Below are positions 1 to 8,498 of a DNA stretch of 35,212 bases, piece by piece; within the stretch, counting starts at the first letter, position 1, and every line of letters begins with the position of its first letter. Under the pieces are notes generated by a model. The model did not search any database. It saw only the letters and a program-made list of their open reading frames with translations, and was not told where the DNA came from. Source of the stretch: Alphaproteobacteria bacterium. Lineage in GTDB: Bacteria > Pseudomonadota > Alphaproteobacteria > Rhizobiales > Aestuariivirgaceae. The position numbers were made by a program, and so were the translations under genes. The stretch is from the NCBI GenBank assembly GCA_024642465.1, contig JAHEBA010000031.1:1-35212 (forward strand). Reading direction: 5' to 3'.

Positions 1-287
1 CCCGGCAGCACGAACAGCAAGCCTGCCATCAGCCCGCCCCTGACGCCGTGCAGCCGCCAGCCGGCATAGGTGGCCAGCTGCATGGCTTCCGGCCCCGGCA
101 GCAGCATGCAGAAATTGAGCACGCGCAGATATTCCTGCTCGCTGAGCCGTGGCCGTTGCTCGACCAGTTCGCGGTGCATCAGCGCAATCTGCCCGGCCGG
201 CCCGCCGAACGATAGCAGGCCGATGCGGGCGAACACCTTGAACGCGTCCGCGAGGCCGGGACGGCCGGTTTGTGAAGACGCGGTCAT
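1..287 (-). CDS. chrA: Chromate transporter ChrA, N-terminal part (cut by window edge)
   Basis: The first 95 residues of a CHR-family transporter are present. This family is an inner-membrane protein that exports chromate, probably by exchange. The visible part has the family hallmarks: SFGGPAGQIALMHRE at about residues 26-40 and LLPGPEAMQLATYAGW around residues 66-82, the start of the first membrane repeat. The gene continues beyond base 1, so the rest of the membrane segments cannot be judged. Its ATG overlaps the stop codon of the upstream rhodanese-ChrB gene by 4 bases (ATGA), which indicates translational coupling in a two-gene chromate operon. Function comes from family resemblance; some CHR proteins have other or unknown substrates. 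Confidence 0.85.
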   Translation of the reverse strand, partial: MTASSQTGRPGLADAFKVFARIGLLSFGGPAGQIALMHRELVEQRPRLSEQEYLRVLNFCMLLPGPEAMQLATYAGWRLHGVRGGLMAGLLFVLP

Positions 288-1093
288 GTTCTCATCGGCT
301 CCCAACCATGGGTTTCCTGTGCAGCCAGCGCCAAGCGTACATACAAGGCATCGTATACCGGAAAGCCAAGCCGTATGACATCGTGGTCCGAGTTGCCGAT
401 CAGTGCGTTGCCCAGCATGACTGCCAGCAGCCCGGCGGCTTCAGGTGCAATGACGGTGCGGTCCTTGTCGGCGCCCCGAACCGCCATCGCCAGTTTCTCG
501 AGGGCCGGGTCGTTGAGGTCGAAGTCGCGCAGCAGCGTATCGAAGCTGCAAAATTCGCCATCGTGTTCGATGTCTGCTCCCGGTGTATCGAAAGAGATGC
601 CTCCAAGCTCCCTGGCGATGTCGAGCACCCAGTCCGGTTCGACGAACAGGAAAGTTGCATCAGGGTCAATGAAGCGGCGGACGAGCCATGGACAGGCGAC
701 GCGGTCGATCTTCGGATTGAGACGGGTGACCCAGAGGCTTGCAGATGAGCCAACTGGCACGAGACTGTTTTGCCCGACAGTCGGCAAGCCTGCCTCGATC
801 CAGCCGTCCACACCGCCTGCAAGTGCGCGAGCATTGTAGCCCGCTTCGCGCAAGGTTGCGGTGGCCAACTGGGATACGTTGTGTCCATGCATGCAGTTCA
901 GCACGATCAACTGGCCATCGGGCAGCTCGCGAGCCCAGTCGTTTGCCGCAAGATGGTCGCGCCAGCGCGCACCGGGAAGAAACCGGGAGCCGGCGGTCAA
1001 TGCCTGCGCACGGCGGACATCGACTATCCTGACTGGCCGGGCTAGCACGATGTGCTTCCATAATTCAGCTGGTGAAATGAAAAAATCGCCCAT
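284..1093 (-). CDS. Rhodanese domain fused to ChrB C-terminal domain (chromate resistance protein)
   Basis: A 269-residue protein in two parts. Residues about 1-105 form a rhodanese-like domain with an active-site-type loop (VLNCMHGHNVSQLA) containing one Cys. Residues about 118-269 match the ChrB C-terminal domain, with the pattern WVTRLNPKIDRVACPWLVRRF followed by the EHDGEFCSFDTLL segment. ChrB proteins accompany ChrA and act as chromate-responsive regulators or accessory resistance factors. The rhodanese module suggests sulfur or thiol chemistry, which is inference. I chose the ATG at 1093 because a GGAG lies 11 bases upstream and the next residues fit a rhodanese N-terminus. An in-frame start at 1138 would add 15 residues. 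The stop overlaps the chrA start. Confidence 0.8.
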   Translation of the reverse strand: MGDFFISPAELWKHIVLARPVRIVDVRRAQALTAGSRFLPGARWRDHLAANDWARELPDGQLIVLNCMHGHNVSQLATATLREAGYNARALAGGVDGWIEAGLPTVGQNSLVPVGSSASLWVTRLNPKIDRVACPWLVRRFIDPDATFLFVEPDWVLDIARELGGISFDTPGADIEHDGEFCSFDTLLRDFDLNDPALEKLAMAVRGADKDRTVIAPEAAGLLAVMLGNALIGNSDHDVIRLGFPVYDALYVRLALAAQETHGWEPMRT

Positions 1094-1143
1094 AGGCAAG
1101 TTCGCTCCATGACAGAGTGAACGGCGCTTGGGCGACATGCCTG

Positions 1144-1167
1144 AAGGGGCGGCCGGTGGTGCCCCTT
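1144..1167. other. Small stem-loop upstream of the chromate operon
   Basis: AAGGGGC (1144-1150) and GCCCCTT (1161-1167) form a 7-bp perfect stem with a 10-base loop, just upstream of the alternative start of the rhodanese-ChrB gene. There is no T-tract. It may be a leader structure or a regulator site for the chromate operon; nothing decides which. Confidence 0.3.
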
Positions 1168-1274
1168 GAAATTGACATTACCGGCAGCCTCATCAGGCAG
1201 CAAGGCGTTTCGCCAAACGGTTATGGCCATTGCCCCGGCCGGGCCGTTGGCCCACCTTGTTACCAAATGTTGAT

Positions 1275-1317
1275 TTGACGCAGGCGAGTCAAGTATGTCA
1301 GTAATACTGACATACTT
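1275..1317 (+). promoter_or_regulatory. Promoter/operator of iorAB with a 27-bp palindrome
   Basis: AAGTATGTCAGTA (1291-1303) and TACTGACATACTT (1305-1317) are perfect inverted arms of 13 bp around a single central A (1304). A -35-like TTGACG sits at 1275-1280, so the palindrome covers the region where the -10 and transcription start should be. That is a typical repressor layout. It lies 22 bp before the start of the oxidoreductase gene. The binding protein is unknown. A TetR- or MarR-type dimer would fit. The operon's own Crp/Fnr-like regulator is possible, but the TGTCA/TGACA half-sites are 7 bases apart, not the usual Crp or Fnr spacing. Confidence 0.7.
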
Positions 1318-1338
1318 TGGTTCAACGGAGTTTGAGTG

Positions 1339-4300
1339 ATGACGCTGAAGTCGGTAAAGCTCGACGACAAGTTTGACCTTTCGAAATCGCAGGCGTTCAT
1401 GACCGGCACGCAAGCCATCGTGCGCCTGACGCTGATGCAGCATGCCCGCGACAAGGCAGTAGGGCTCAATACTGCGGGCTATGTCACCGGCTATCGCGGG
1501 TCGCCGGTTGGCGGGCTCGACCAGCAGTTTGCGAAGTCCGTTCGCTACACCCAGGCCGCCAACGTGAAGTTCGAGCCCGGCATCAACGAAGACCTTGCGG
1601 CCACCGCCGTTTGGGGGTCGCAGCAGGCCGAGATGCGTGGCGAAGGCGCCTATGACGGCGTATTTGCCATCTGGTACGGCAAGGGGCCGGGCGTTGATCG
1701 TACGGGCGACGTGTTCCGCCACGCCAATGCGGCGGGCAGCTCGAAGAACGGTGGCGTGCTGGCGCTGATGGGCGACGACCACGGCGCGGAAAGCTCTACC
1801 GTGCCGCACCAGTCCGAGTTCGCCATGATGGATGCGATGATCCCGATCCTGCATCCGGCGGGCCTGCAGGAGATTCTCGATTACGGCATCTACGGCTGGG
1901 CGCTGTCGCGGTATTCCGGCTGCTGGGTCGGCCTCAAGTGCGTGCACGACAACATCGAGTCCGCCGGCATCGTCGATGGCTCGGTTGACCGGGTGAAGAT
2001 CAACTATCCGGCAGATTTCAAGATGCCGGAAGATGGCCTCAACATCCGCTCGCGCGACGACCGTTTCGAGCAGGAAAAGCGGTTGCATACGCAGAAGCGC
2101 TTTGCCGCTGTGGCGTTCGCACGCGCCAACAAGCTGAACAAGATCGTGCTGTCGGGCGGCAAGGCGCCCCGGATCGGCATCGTGTCCACCGGCAAGAGCT
2201 ATCTCGACGTGCGCCAGGCGCTGGAAGACCTGGGCATCGACGAGGTGGCGTCCTCCCAGTTGGGGCTGCGGCTGCTCAAGGTGGCAATGGTCTGGCCGCT
2301 CGATCCCAAGATCGTGCACGAGTTCGCCAAGGACCTCGACCTTGTCATCGTGGTCGAGGAAAAGCGCGCGCTGCTTGAATCGCAGATCCGCGAGCAACTG
2401 TGCAACGACAACAAGGCGCCCATCGTCATCGGCAAGAAGGACGAGCGCGACGAGCCGCTGTTCCCGGCCTGGGGCACCCTGGAGCCCAACCAGATTGCGG
2501 TGGCCATTGCCGAGCGGCTGCTCAAGAAGCGCAAGTCCAAGCCGGTGGAAGAACGTCTCGGCGCCATCAAGGCGGCGATGGGCATGGTGTCGAACTCGCC
2601 CAGCCTTGCCGAGCGCATACCGTACTTCTGCGCCGGCTGCCCGCACAATTCGTCAACCGTGGTGCCAGAGGGCGGACGCGGCTACGCCGGCATCGGCTGC
2701 CACTGGATGGTGCAGTACATCCCGGCCCGCAATACCGAGGGCGCGACCCACATGGGCGGCGAGGGCGCCAACTGGATCGGCGAGGCGCCTTTCTCGACCC
2801 GCAAGCACGTGTTCCAGAACATCGGCGACGGCACCTACAACCATTCCGGTTTGATGGCCATCCGGGCGGCGGTCGCGTCCGGCGTCAACATCACCTACAA
2901 GATCCTGTTCAACGATGCTGTCGCCATGACCGGCGGCCAGGCGCATGACGGCGGGCTGACCGTGCCGGTGATCGCCAACCAGGTGCGCTCGGAGGGCGTG
3001 GACCGCATCGCCATCGTCACCGACGAGCCGTTCAAGTATCCGGCCAATGCAGGTTTTCCGCCGCACGTCAGCGTGCATCACCGCTCCGAACTGCAGACCG
3101 TGCAGAAGGAAATGATGGATGTGCGGGGCGTGTCCTGCATAATCTACGACCAGACCTGCGCGGCCGAGAAGCGCCGCCGCCGCAAGCGCGGCACCTTCCC
3201 GGATCCGAACCGCCGGGTAATGATCAACGAACTGGTGTGCGAAGGCTGCGGCGATTGCGGCGTGCAGTCGAACTGCGTGGCCATCGCGCCGAAGGAAACC
3301 GAGTTTGGCCGCAAGCGCCAGATCGACCAGTCGGCCTGCAACAAGGACTTCTCCTGCCTCAAGGGCTTCTGCCCCAGCTTCGTCACCGTGGAGGGCGGCG
3401 AACTGGTCAAGGGCGTCACCAGCGCGGTCAAGGCCGACGCAACCCCGTTCCCGGTCCTGCCAGAGCCGAAGCAGGTGACGCTGGACGCCCGGCCTTGGAC
3501 CATGATGATCACCGGCATCGGCGGTACCGGCGTCGTCACCATCGGCCACCTGATCGGCATGGCCGCCAATCTCGACGGAAAGGGCGTCGCCATGATCGAC
3601 ATGGCGGGCCTGTCGCAGAAGAACGGCGCCGTGGTCACCCACCTCAAGCTTGCGCCGGCGCAGGACGACATTGCCTCGATCCGCATCGCCGCGGGCGGGG
3701 CCGACATGATCCTTGGTTGCGACATCGTCACGTCGGCGTCGGAACGCATCCTGTCGACCGCCTCGCGCGAGCGCACCCGTGCCATCGTCAACAGCCACGA
3801 GACCATGCCGGCGCAATTTACCCGCGATGCCGACTTCCAGCTTCCGGGCAAGGAGATGCGGGTGCAGATCGAGGCGCACACCGTGCCGGGCGCAGCCGAG
3901 TTCGTCGATGCTACCCGCATTGCCACTGCGCTCCTGGGCGACTCTATCGCTTCCAACCTGTTCACCCTGGGCTATGCCTGGCAGAAGGGCCTCGTGCCGG
4001 TGTCGGAAGAGGCCATCAACCGCGCCATCGAGCTCAATGGCGTGGCGGTGAAGATGAACCAGCAGGCGTTCCTGTGGGGCCGCCGCGCCGCCCACGATCT
4101 CAAGGCGGTGGAGTCCGTCATCGCTGCTGCCACGCGCGTCGAGGCGCCCAGGCCGCAGACGCTGGACGAGATGATTGCGCGGCGGGTGGAGTTCCTCACC
4201 GGCTACCAGAACCCGGCCTATGCAGGCCAGTACCGCAGCTTTGTCGAACAGGTAAGAGCGAAGGAACAGTCGGCGAAACCGGGTTCCGAGGCGCTGACCA

Positions 4301-4827
4301 CCGCCGTGGCGCGCTACCTGTTGAAGCTGATGGCCTACAAGGACGAGTACGAAGTGGCGCGGCTGTTCACTGACGGCAGCTTCGAGCGGAAGGTGGCCAC
4401 CACCTTCAAGGGCAACTACCAGATCCGCCATCACCTCGCCCCGCCGCTGTTTGCCCGCCCCGATCCTGAAACCGGCCACCTGCAGAAGCAGGAGTTCGGT
4501 CCCTGGATCCGCCAGTTCATGGGTATTCTGGCAAAGTTCCGCTTCCTGCGCGGCACCGCCTTCGACCCGTTCGGCCGCACCGCCGAGCGGCGCATGGAGC
4601 GCAAGCTGATCGAGGACTACAAGGCTACCGTCGCCTCGCTGCTGGACAAGCTCAGCCCCTCCAATCTGGCGCTGGCGGTCGAGATCGCCGAGGTGCCCGA
4701 GCACATTCGCGGGTTTGGCCACGTCAAGGAACAGCACCTCAAGGACGCCAGGGCGCAAGAGGCGGTGCTGGTAGAGGCCTACCGGGCAGGCAAATCGCGT
4801 GCTCCCGTCTACATGGCGGCGGAATGA
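1339..4827 (+). CDS. Indolepyruvate ferredoxin oxidoreductase, fused IorA-IorB type
   Basis: A 1,162-residue single-chain member of the thiamine-diphosphate 2-oxoacid:acceptor oxidoreductases. The family oxidatively decarboxylates aryl-pyruvates (indolepyruvate, phenylpyruvate) to aryl-acetyl-CoA. An IorA-like N-terminal half carries a diphosphate-binding region near residue 496 (GDGTYNHSGLMA, then NDAVAMTGGQ). A cysteine cluster at about residues 634-670 (CEGCGDCG, then CNKDFSCLKGFC) should bind iron-sulfur. An IorB/gamma domain begins near residue 725 (ITGIGGTGVVTIGH), followed by a C-terminal extension typical of the long proteobacterial form. I chose ATG 1339 over the adjacent GTG at 1336 because GGAG ends 8 bases before it. 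The stop overlaps the following regulator. Exact substrate is inferred from the family and from the nearby CoA-ligase and transporter genes. Confidence 0.9.
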   Translation: MTLKSVKLDDKFDLSKSQAFMTGTQAIVRLTLMQHARDKAVGLNTAGYVTGYRGSPVGGLDQQFAKSVRYTQAANVKFEPGINEDLAATAVWGSQQAEMRGEGAYDGVFAIWYGKGPGVDRTGDVFRHANAAGSSKNGGVLALMGDDHGAESSTVPHQSEFAMMDAMIPILHPAGLQEILDYGIYGWALSRYSGCWVGLKCVHDNIESAGIVDGSVDRVKINYPADFKMPEDGLNIRSRDDRFEQEKRLHTQKRFAAVAFARANKLNKIVLSGGKAPRIGIVSTGKSYLDVRQALEDLGIDEVASSQLGLRLLKVAMVWPLDPKIVHEFAKDLDLVIVVEEKRALLESQIREQLCNDNKAPIVIGKKDERDEPLFPAWGTLEPNQIAVAIAERLLKKRKSKPVEERLGAIKAAMGMVSNSPSLAERIPYFCAGCPHNSSTVVPEGGRGYAGIGCHWMVQYIPARNTEGATHMGGEGANWIGEAPFSTRKHVFQNIGDGTYNHSGLMAIRAAVASGVNITYKILFNDAVAMTGGQAHDGGLTVPVIANQVRSEGVDRIAIVTDEPFKYPANAGFPPHVSVHHRSELQTVQKEMMDVRGVSCIIYDQTCAAEKRRRRKRGTFPDPNRRVMINELVCEGCGDCGVQSNCVAIAPKETEFGRKRQIDQSACNKDFSCLKGFCPSFVTVEGGELVKGVTSAVKADATPFPVLPEPKQVTLDARPWTMMITGIGGTGVVTIGHLIGMAANLDGKGVAMIDMAGLSQKNGAVVTHLKLAPAQDDIASIRIAAGGADMILGCDIVTSASERILSTASRERTRAIVNSHETMPAQFTRDADFQLPGKEMRVQIEAHTVPGAAEFVDATRIATALLGDSIASNLFTLGYAWQKGLVPVSEEAINRAIELNGVAVKMNQQAFLWGRRAAHDLKAVESVIAAATRVEAPRPQTLDEMIARRVEFLTGYQNPAYAGQYRSFVEQVRAKEQSAKPGSEALTTAVARYLLKLMAYKDEYEVARLFTDGSFERKVATTFKGNYQIRHHLAPPLFARPDPETGHLQKQEFGPWIRQFMGILAKFRFLRGTAFDPFGRTAERRMERKLIEDYKATVASLLDKLSPSNLALAVEIAEVPEHIRGFGHVKEQHLKDARAQEAVLVEAYRAGKSRAPVYMAAE

Positions 4828-5510
4828 CGCCGGATGACGTGGCAAGGATTGCCGTTTGGGCGGGCTCGATCAGCCGCGAGGAACTGGTTCACATAGCGCC
4901 CGGTGTGCGGCTGAAGGAGCTCACGCGCGGAGAGCATCTGCTGCATCTCGATGACCGGGTGGATGCGTGGCATGGCGCGATCTCCGGCGTTCTCCGGGTC
5001 GGCATGATCTCCAATGACGGCCAGATTGCCGGGTTCTCGGCGGTGATTGGCGGCGCCTGGTTCGGCGAAGGATCAATTCTCAAGAACGAACCGCGGCGAT
5101 ACGACGTGGTAGCGGTCACTGACTCCACGGTTGCCGTGTTGCCCGGCGACATGTTCCGTTGGCTGACCAACAATTCGGTCGGGTTCAACCGCTACCTGGT
5201 CCAGCTGATGAACGAGCGGCTCGGACAGTTCATCGCCACCGTGGTCAGCGACCGCACCGGCAATGCAGCTGCCCGGCTGGCCTACACCATCGCGTCGCTC
5301 TACAACCCGGTGCTGTTTCCCCGCACGCCCGATTTGCTCGACATGCCGCAGAAAGACCTCGGCATATTTGCCGGGCTATCGCGACAAATGACCAACCGCT
5401 GCCTGAAGACCTTGAGTGAAGAGGGGCTGGTGGAAATCACGCCGCGCGGGGTGAAGGTGCTCGATGTGAAGGCGCTAGTCGAATTTGGCGATGCGCACGG
5501 TTCGTCTTAG
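4824..5510 (+). CDS. Crp/Fnr-family transcriptional regulator
   Basis: A 228-residue cytoplasmic regulator. Residues about 20-130 form a cyclic-nucleotide-binding-like beta-barrel, and residues about 145-225 a winged helix with the recognition-helix segment GLSRQMTNRCLKTL. The phosphate-binding cassette reads FGEGSILKNEPRRYD. The Arg-Ser/Thr pair of cAMP-binding Crp is replaced by Arg-Tyr, and there is no N-terminal cysteine set of the Fnr type. The ligand is therefore probably neither cAMP nor a 4Fe-4S cluster. Its ATG overlaps the iorAB stop by 4 bases, so the two are coupled, and it may control that operon or the transporter operon downstream. This is inference from position. Confidence 0.85.
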   Translation: MTPDDVARIAVWAGSISREELVHIAPGVRLKELTRGEHLLHLDDRVDAWHGAISGVLRVGMISNDGQIAGFSAVIGGAWFGEGSILKNEPRRYDVVAVTDSTVAVLPGDMFRWLTNNSVGFNRYLVQLMNERLGQFIATVVSDRTGNAAARLAYTIASLYNPVLFPRTPDLLDMPQKDLGIFAGLSRQMTNRCLKTLSEEGLVEITPRGVKVLDVKALVEFGDAHGSS

Positions 5511-5531
5511 GCGATCCTTCGCTCAATTAGA

Positions 5532-5552
5532 AGACAATTTGCCATGTTGTCT
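5532..5552. promoter_or_regulatory. Inverted repeat upstream of the ligase-liv operon
   Basis: AGACAA (5532-5537) and TTGTCT (5547-5552) are perfect 6-bp inverted arms with a 9-base gap, in the 165-bp leader before the acyl-CoA ligase. A weak -35-like TTGCCA (5539-5544) overlaps it, with TATGGT (5564-5569) as a possible -10. The arrangement is compatible with an operator for the operon. It is not the same sequence as the palindrome before iorAB. Confidence 0.35.
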
Positions 5553-5675
5553 GTCAACTGCCCTATGGTGTTGCCAGAAAATTTTTTGCACACTCAACGC
5601 ATCATCCCGGCATCAGATCGGGCTTTCAAACAATAATGCGGGCGGCTCAGGCCGGCCTGTTCAGGGTGGAAACAT

Positions 5676-7664
5676 ATGCCTGGTGGAGCTTCTCAGGGCT
5701 CGGCTCACGATACCTTTCCGAAATTACTGCTGCGCAATGCGCAAAAATTCGCCGCGCGTGCGGCCATGCGCGAGAAAGACCTGGGAATCTGGCAGAGCTG
5801 GACCTGGGCGCAGGTTCTTGACGAGGGGAGGGCTCTTGCCATCGGCCTGAAGGAACTCGGCCTCAAGCGTGGCGACCGCATGGCCATAGTCGGCGACAAC
5901 CGGCCTCGCCTGTACTGGGCCATCTGCGCGGCACAGTCCCTCGGAGCGATCCCGGTCCCGGTCTATCAGGACTCGGTGGCCGAAGAGATGGGTTACGTGC
6001 TCGAGCATGCCGGGGTGAAATTTGCCATCGTGGAAAACCAGGAACAGGTCGACAAGCTGCTGGAGATTCGCGAGAGCTACGACGGCATCAAGCACATCAT
6101 CTATGACGACGAGCGCGGGCTGAACCACTACAGCCAGGCAGGGCTCGAGTCATACGCCTCGGTGCAGGAGATCGGCCGCAAGCTTCTTGCGTCCTCTGGC
6201 GATGCCGAGAAGCTGTGGCTCGACGAGATCAACAAGGGCAGCGGTGATGACACTGCCATCATGCTCTACACCTCCGGCACGACCGGCCGTCCGAAAGGTG
6301 TAGTGCTGTCGCAGAGCGCCTGCATGTGGGCGGCCGAGACAGCCAACCAGTTCGACAACCTGACCGAGAAGGAAGAGACCATCGCTTACCTGCCGATGGC
6401 CTGGGTGGGTGACCACGTGTTCTCATACGCCCAATCCTATGCGTCGGGTTACTGCGTGAACTGTCCGGAAAGTCCCGAGACGGTGATCGCAGACCGCCGC
6501 GAGATCGGCACGACCTACGCCTTCGCGCCGCCGCGCATATACGAGAACCTGATCACCATGACCATAGTGGCGATGGAAGATGCGAGCCCGATCAAGAAGA
6601 AGATGTTCCACACCTTCATGAATCATGCCCGCAAGGTTGGCGGCGACATCCTAGATCGCAAGCCTGTGGGAGTGCTCGACCGGCTGAAATATCTGCTGGG
6701 CGAGTTCCTCGTCTACGGACCACTGAAGAACCGTTATGGCCTGTCTAAGGTTCGCGTGGCCTACACGGCGGGCGAGGCGATCGGTCCAGAAATCTTCCGC
6801 TTCTACCGTTCGCTCGGCATCAACCTGAAGCAGCTTTATGGGCAGACCGAGGCGGCGGTGTACATTACCGGCCAGCCGGACGGCGAGATTTCCGCCGAGA
6901 CCGTGGGCAAGCCAATGGGCAAAGTCGAGATCAAGATCGCCGATAGCGGCGAGGTGATGTACCGCTCACCCGGCGTCTTCACAGAGTACTACAAGAACCC
7001 GGACTCGACCAAAGAAACCAAGACGAAAGACGGCTGGGTGCATTCCGGCGACGCTGGCTTCTTCGATGAGCACGGCCACCTGAAGATCATCGACCGCGCC
7101 AAGGACGTGGGCAAGCTCAACGACGGCACCATGTTCCCGCCGAAGTACATCGAGAACAAGCTCAAGTTTTATCCCAACATCAAGGAAGCGGTCGCTTTCG
7201 GGCATGGCCGCGACTTCGTCACCGCGTTCATCAATATCGATCTGACGGCGGTCGGCTCGTGGGCTGAGCGCAATAACGTGGTCTACGCGAGCTACCAGGA
7301 ACTGGCTGGTCACCCGGAAGTCTACAAGATGATCGAGGCCCACGTGAACGAGGTGAACCGGGAGCTTGCCGGCGAAGAGCGGGTGGCAGGCGCGCAGATT
7401 GCACGCTTCCTGATCCTGCACAAGGAACTCGATCCGGACGACGGTGAGATCACCCGCACGGCCAAGGTGCGCCGCTCGCTGATAAACGAGCGCTATGCGG
7501 TGCTGATCGATGCGCTCTACGACCCGTCCGTCAAACGACAGAAGATCAAGACAGAAGTGACCTTCGAGGACGGCCGACGCGGAGCCATCGAAGGCAACGT
7601 GGAAATCCGCGACATGAAGCGCTATGGCGCCGGCGACGTGGCGTTTAGGGAGGCTGCGGAATGA
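5676..7664 (+). CDS. AMP-dependent acyl-CoA ligase (long-chain FadD15-like)
   Basis: A 662-residue ANL-superfamily ligase that activates a carboxylic acid as an acyl-adenylate and transfers it to CoA. The P-loop YTSGTTGRPKGV is at about residues 197-208, YGQTEA near 388, and the hinge-region motif GWVHSGDAGF, followed by IDRAKD, near 450. Its length and sequence resemble the long-chain or bulky-acid class. AGGGTGGA lies 5 bases before the ATG. Its stop overlaps the start of livG (ATGA), so it is the first gene of a six-gene operon with an ABC importer. It probably acts on the imported acid, although the class name 'long-chain' should not be taken as proof of a fatty-acid substrate. Confidence 0.88.
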   Translation: MPGGASQGSAHDTFPKLLLRNAQKFAARAAMREKDLGIWQSWTWAQVLDEGRALAIGLKELGLKRGDRMAIVGDNRPRLYWAICAAQSLGAIPVPVYQDSVAEEMGYVLEHAGVKFAIVENQEQVDKLLEIRESYDGIKHIIYDDERGLNHYSQAGLESYASVQEIGRKLLASSGDAEKLWLDEINKGSGDDTAIMLYTSGTTGRPKGVVLSQSACMWAAETANQFDNLTEKEETIAYLPMAWVGDHVFSYAQSYASGYCVNCPESPETVIADRREIGTTYAFAPPRIYENLITMTIVAMEDASPIKKKMFHTFMNHARKVGGDILDRKPVGVLDRLKYLLGEFLVYGPLKNRYGLSKVRVAYTAGEAIGPEIFRFYRSLGINLKQLYGQTEAAVYITGQPDGEISAETVGKPMGKVEIKIADSGEVMYRSPGVFTEYYKNPDSTKETKTKDGWVHSGDAGFFDEHGHLKIIDRAKDVGKLNDGTMFPPKYIENKLKFYPNIKEAVAFGHGRDFVTAFINIDLTAVGSWAERNNVVYASYQELAGHPEVYKMIEAHVNEVNRELAGEERVAGAQIARFLILHKELDPDDGEITRTAKVRRSLINERYAVLIDALYDPSVKRQKIKTEVTFEDGRRGAIEGNVEIRDMKRYGAGDVAFREAAE

Positions 7665-8479
7665 ATATGGCTGTTGCTCCCACCGGCACTGCTGCCAGCA
7701 AGCCGGCTGCACAGGAAGTGCTACTCGACGTGAAGAACGTGTCGCTGTCATTTGGCGGCGTGCAGGCCATCAAGGACGTCAGCTTCAACATCAACAAGGG
7801 CGAGATCCGCGCGATTATCGGCCCCAACGGTGCTGGCAAGACTTCGATGCTCAACGTTATCAACGGCTTCTATCACCCGCAAGTTGGCGAGATTACCTTC
7901 AAGGGCGAGACACGTTCGGCCATGCGTCCCTACGTGGCGGCCAGCCAGGGCATTGCGCGCACCTTCCAGAACGTGGCGCTGTTCCGCGGCATGTCCACGC
8001 TTGACAACATCATGTCGGGACGGACGCTCAAGATGCACAAGAACTTCTTCTGGCAGATGCTGCGCTTCGGCCCGGCGCTGGACGAGGAGATCGAGCACCG
8101 CCACAAGGTCGAGGAGATCATCGACTTCCTCGAAATCCAGCACATCCGGCGCACGCCCGTCGGGCGGCTGCCCTATGGCCTGCAGAAGCGCGTGGAGCTT
8201 GCCCGTGCGCTTGCCATGGAGCCGGAACTGCTGCTGCTGGACGAGCCGATGGCGGGCATGAACCTCGAGGAGAAGGAGGACATGTCCCGCTTCATCCTCG
8301 ATGTGAATGATCAGTTTGGAACCACCATCGCGTTGATCGAACACGACATGGGCGTGGTGATGGACCTGTCGACGCGCGTTGTCGTGCTCGACCATGGCGA
8401 GAAGATCGCCGACGGAACGCCGGAAGAGGTAAGCGCCAACCAGGACGTGATCGACGCCTATCTCGGTGTGGCGCACTAG
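7661..8479 (+). CDS. livG: Branched-chain amino acid-type ABC transporter, ATP-binding protein LivG
   Basis: A 272-residue ATPase of the HAAT (hydrophobic amino acid) importer family. Walker A GPNGAGKT is at about residues 54-61. The signature region LPYGLQKRVELARAL is followed by Walker B LLLLDEP and the LivG-typical MAGMN segment, then the switch His in LIEHDMG. The family's two ATPases energise the LivH/LivM membrane pore. The ATG overlaps the stop of the ligase gene, and AGGGAGG lies 7 bases upstream. A longer Ala/Pro-rich start (about 20 residues) precedes the first beta-strand. In this context the substrate may be an organic or aromatic acid instead of leucine. Confidence 0.9.
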   Translation: MNMAVAPTGTAASKPAAQEVLLDVKNVSLSFGGVQAIKDVSFNINKGEIRAIIGPNGAGKTSMLNVINGFYHPQVGEITFKGETRSAMRPYVAASQGIARTFQNVALFRGMSTLDNIMSGRTLKMHKNFFWQMLRFGPALDEEIEHRHKVEEIIDFLEIQHIRRTPVGRLPYGLQKRVELARALAMEPELLLLDEPMAGMNLEEKEDMSRFILDVNDQFGTTIALIEHDMGVVMDLSTRVVVLDHGEKIADGTPEEVSANQDVIDAYLGVAH

Positions 8480-8498
8480 AGGCAGGGGAACGGGAAAC

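Noticed and set aside
2653..4845. A 730-codon minus-strand frame opposite iorAB (and another at 1042-2646)
   Set aside because: Both are antisense shadows of the fused oxidoreductase; composition is His/Arg/Ala-rich and no motif is recognisable.
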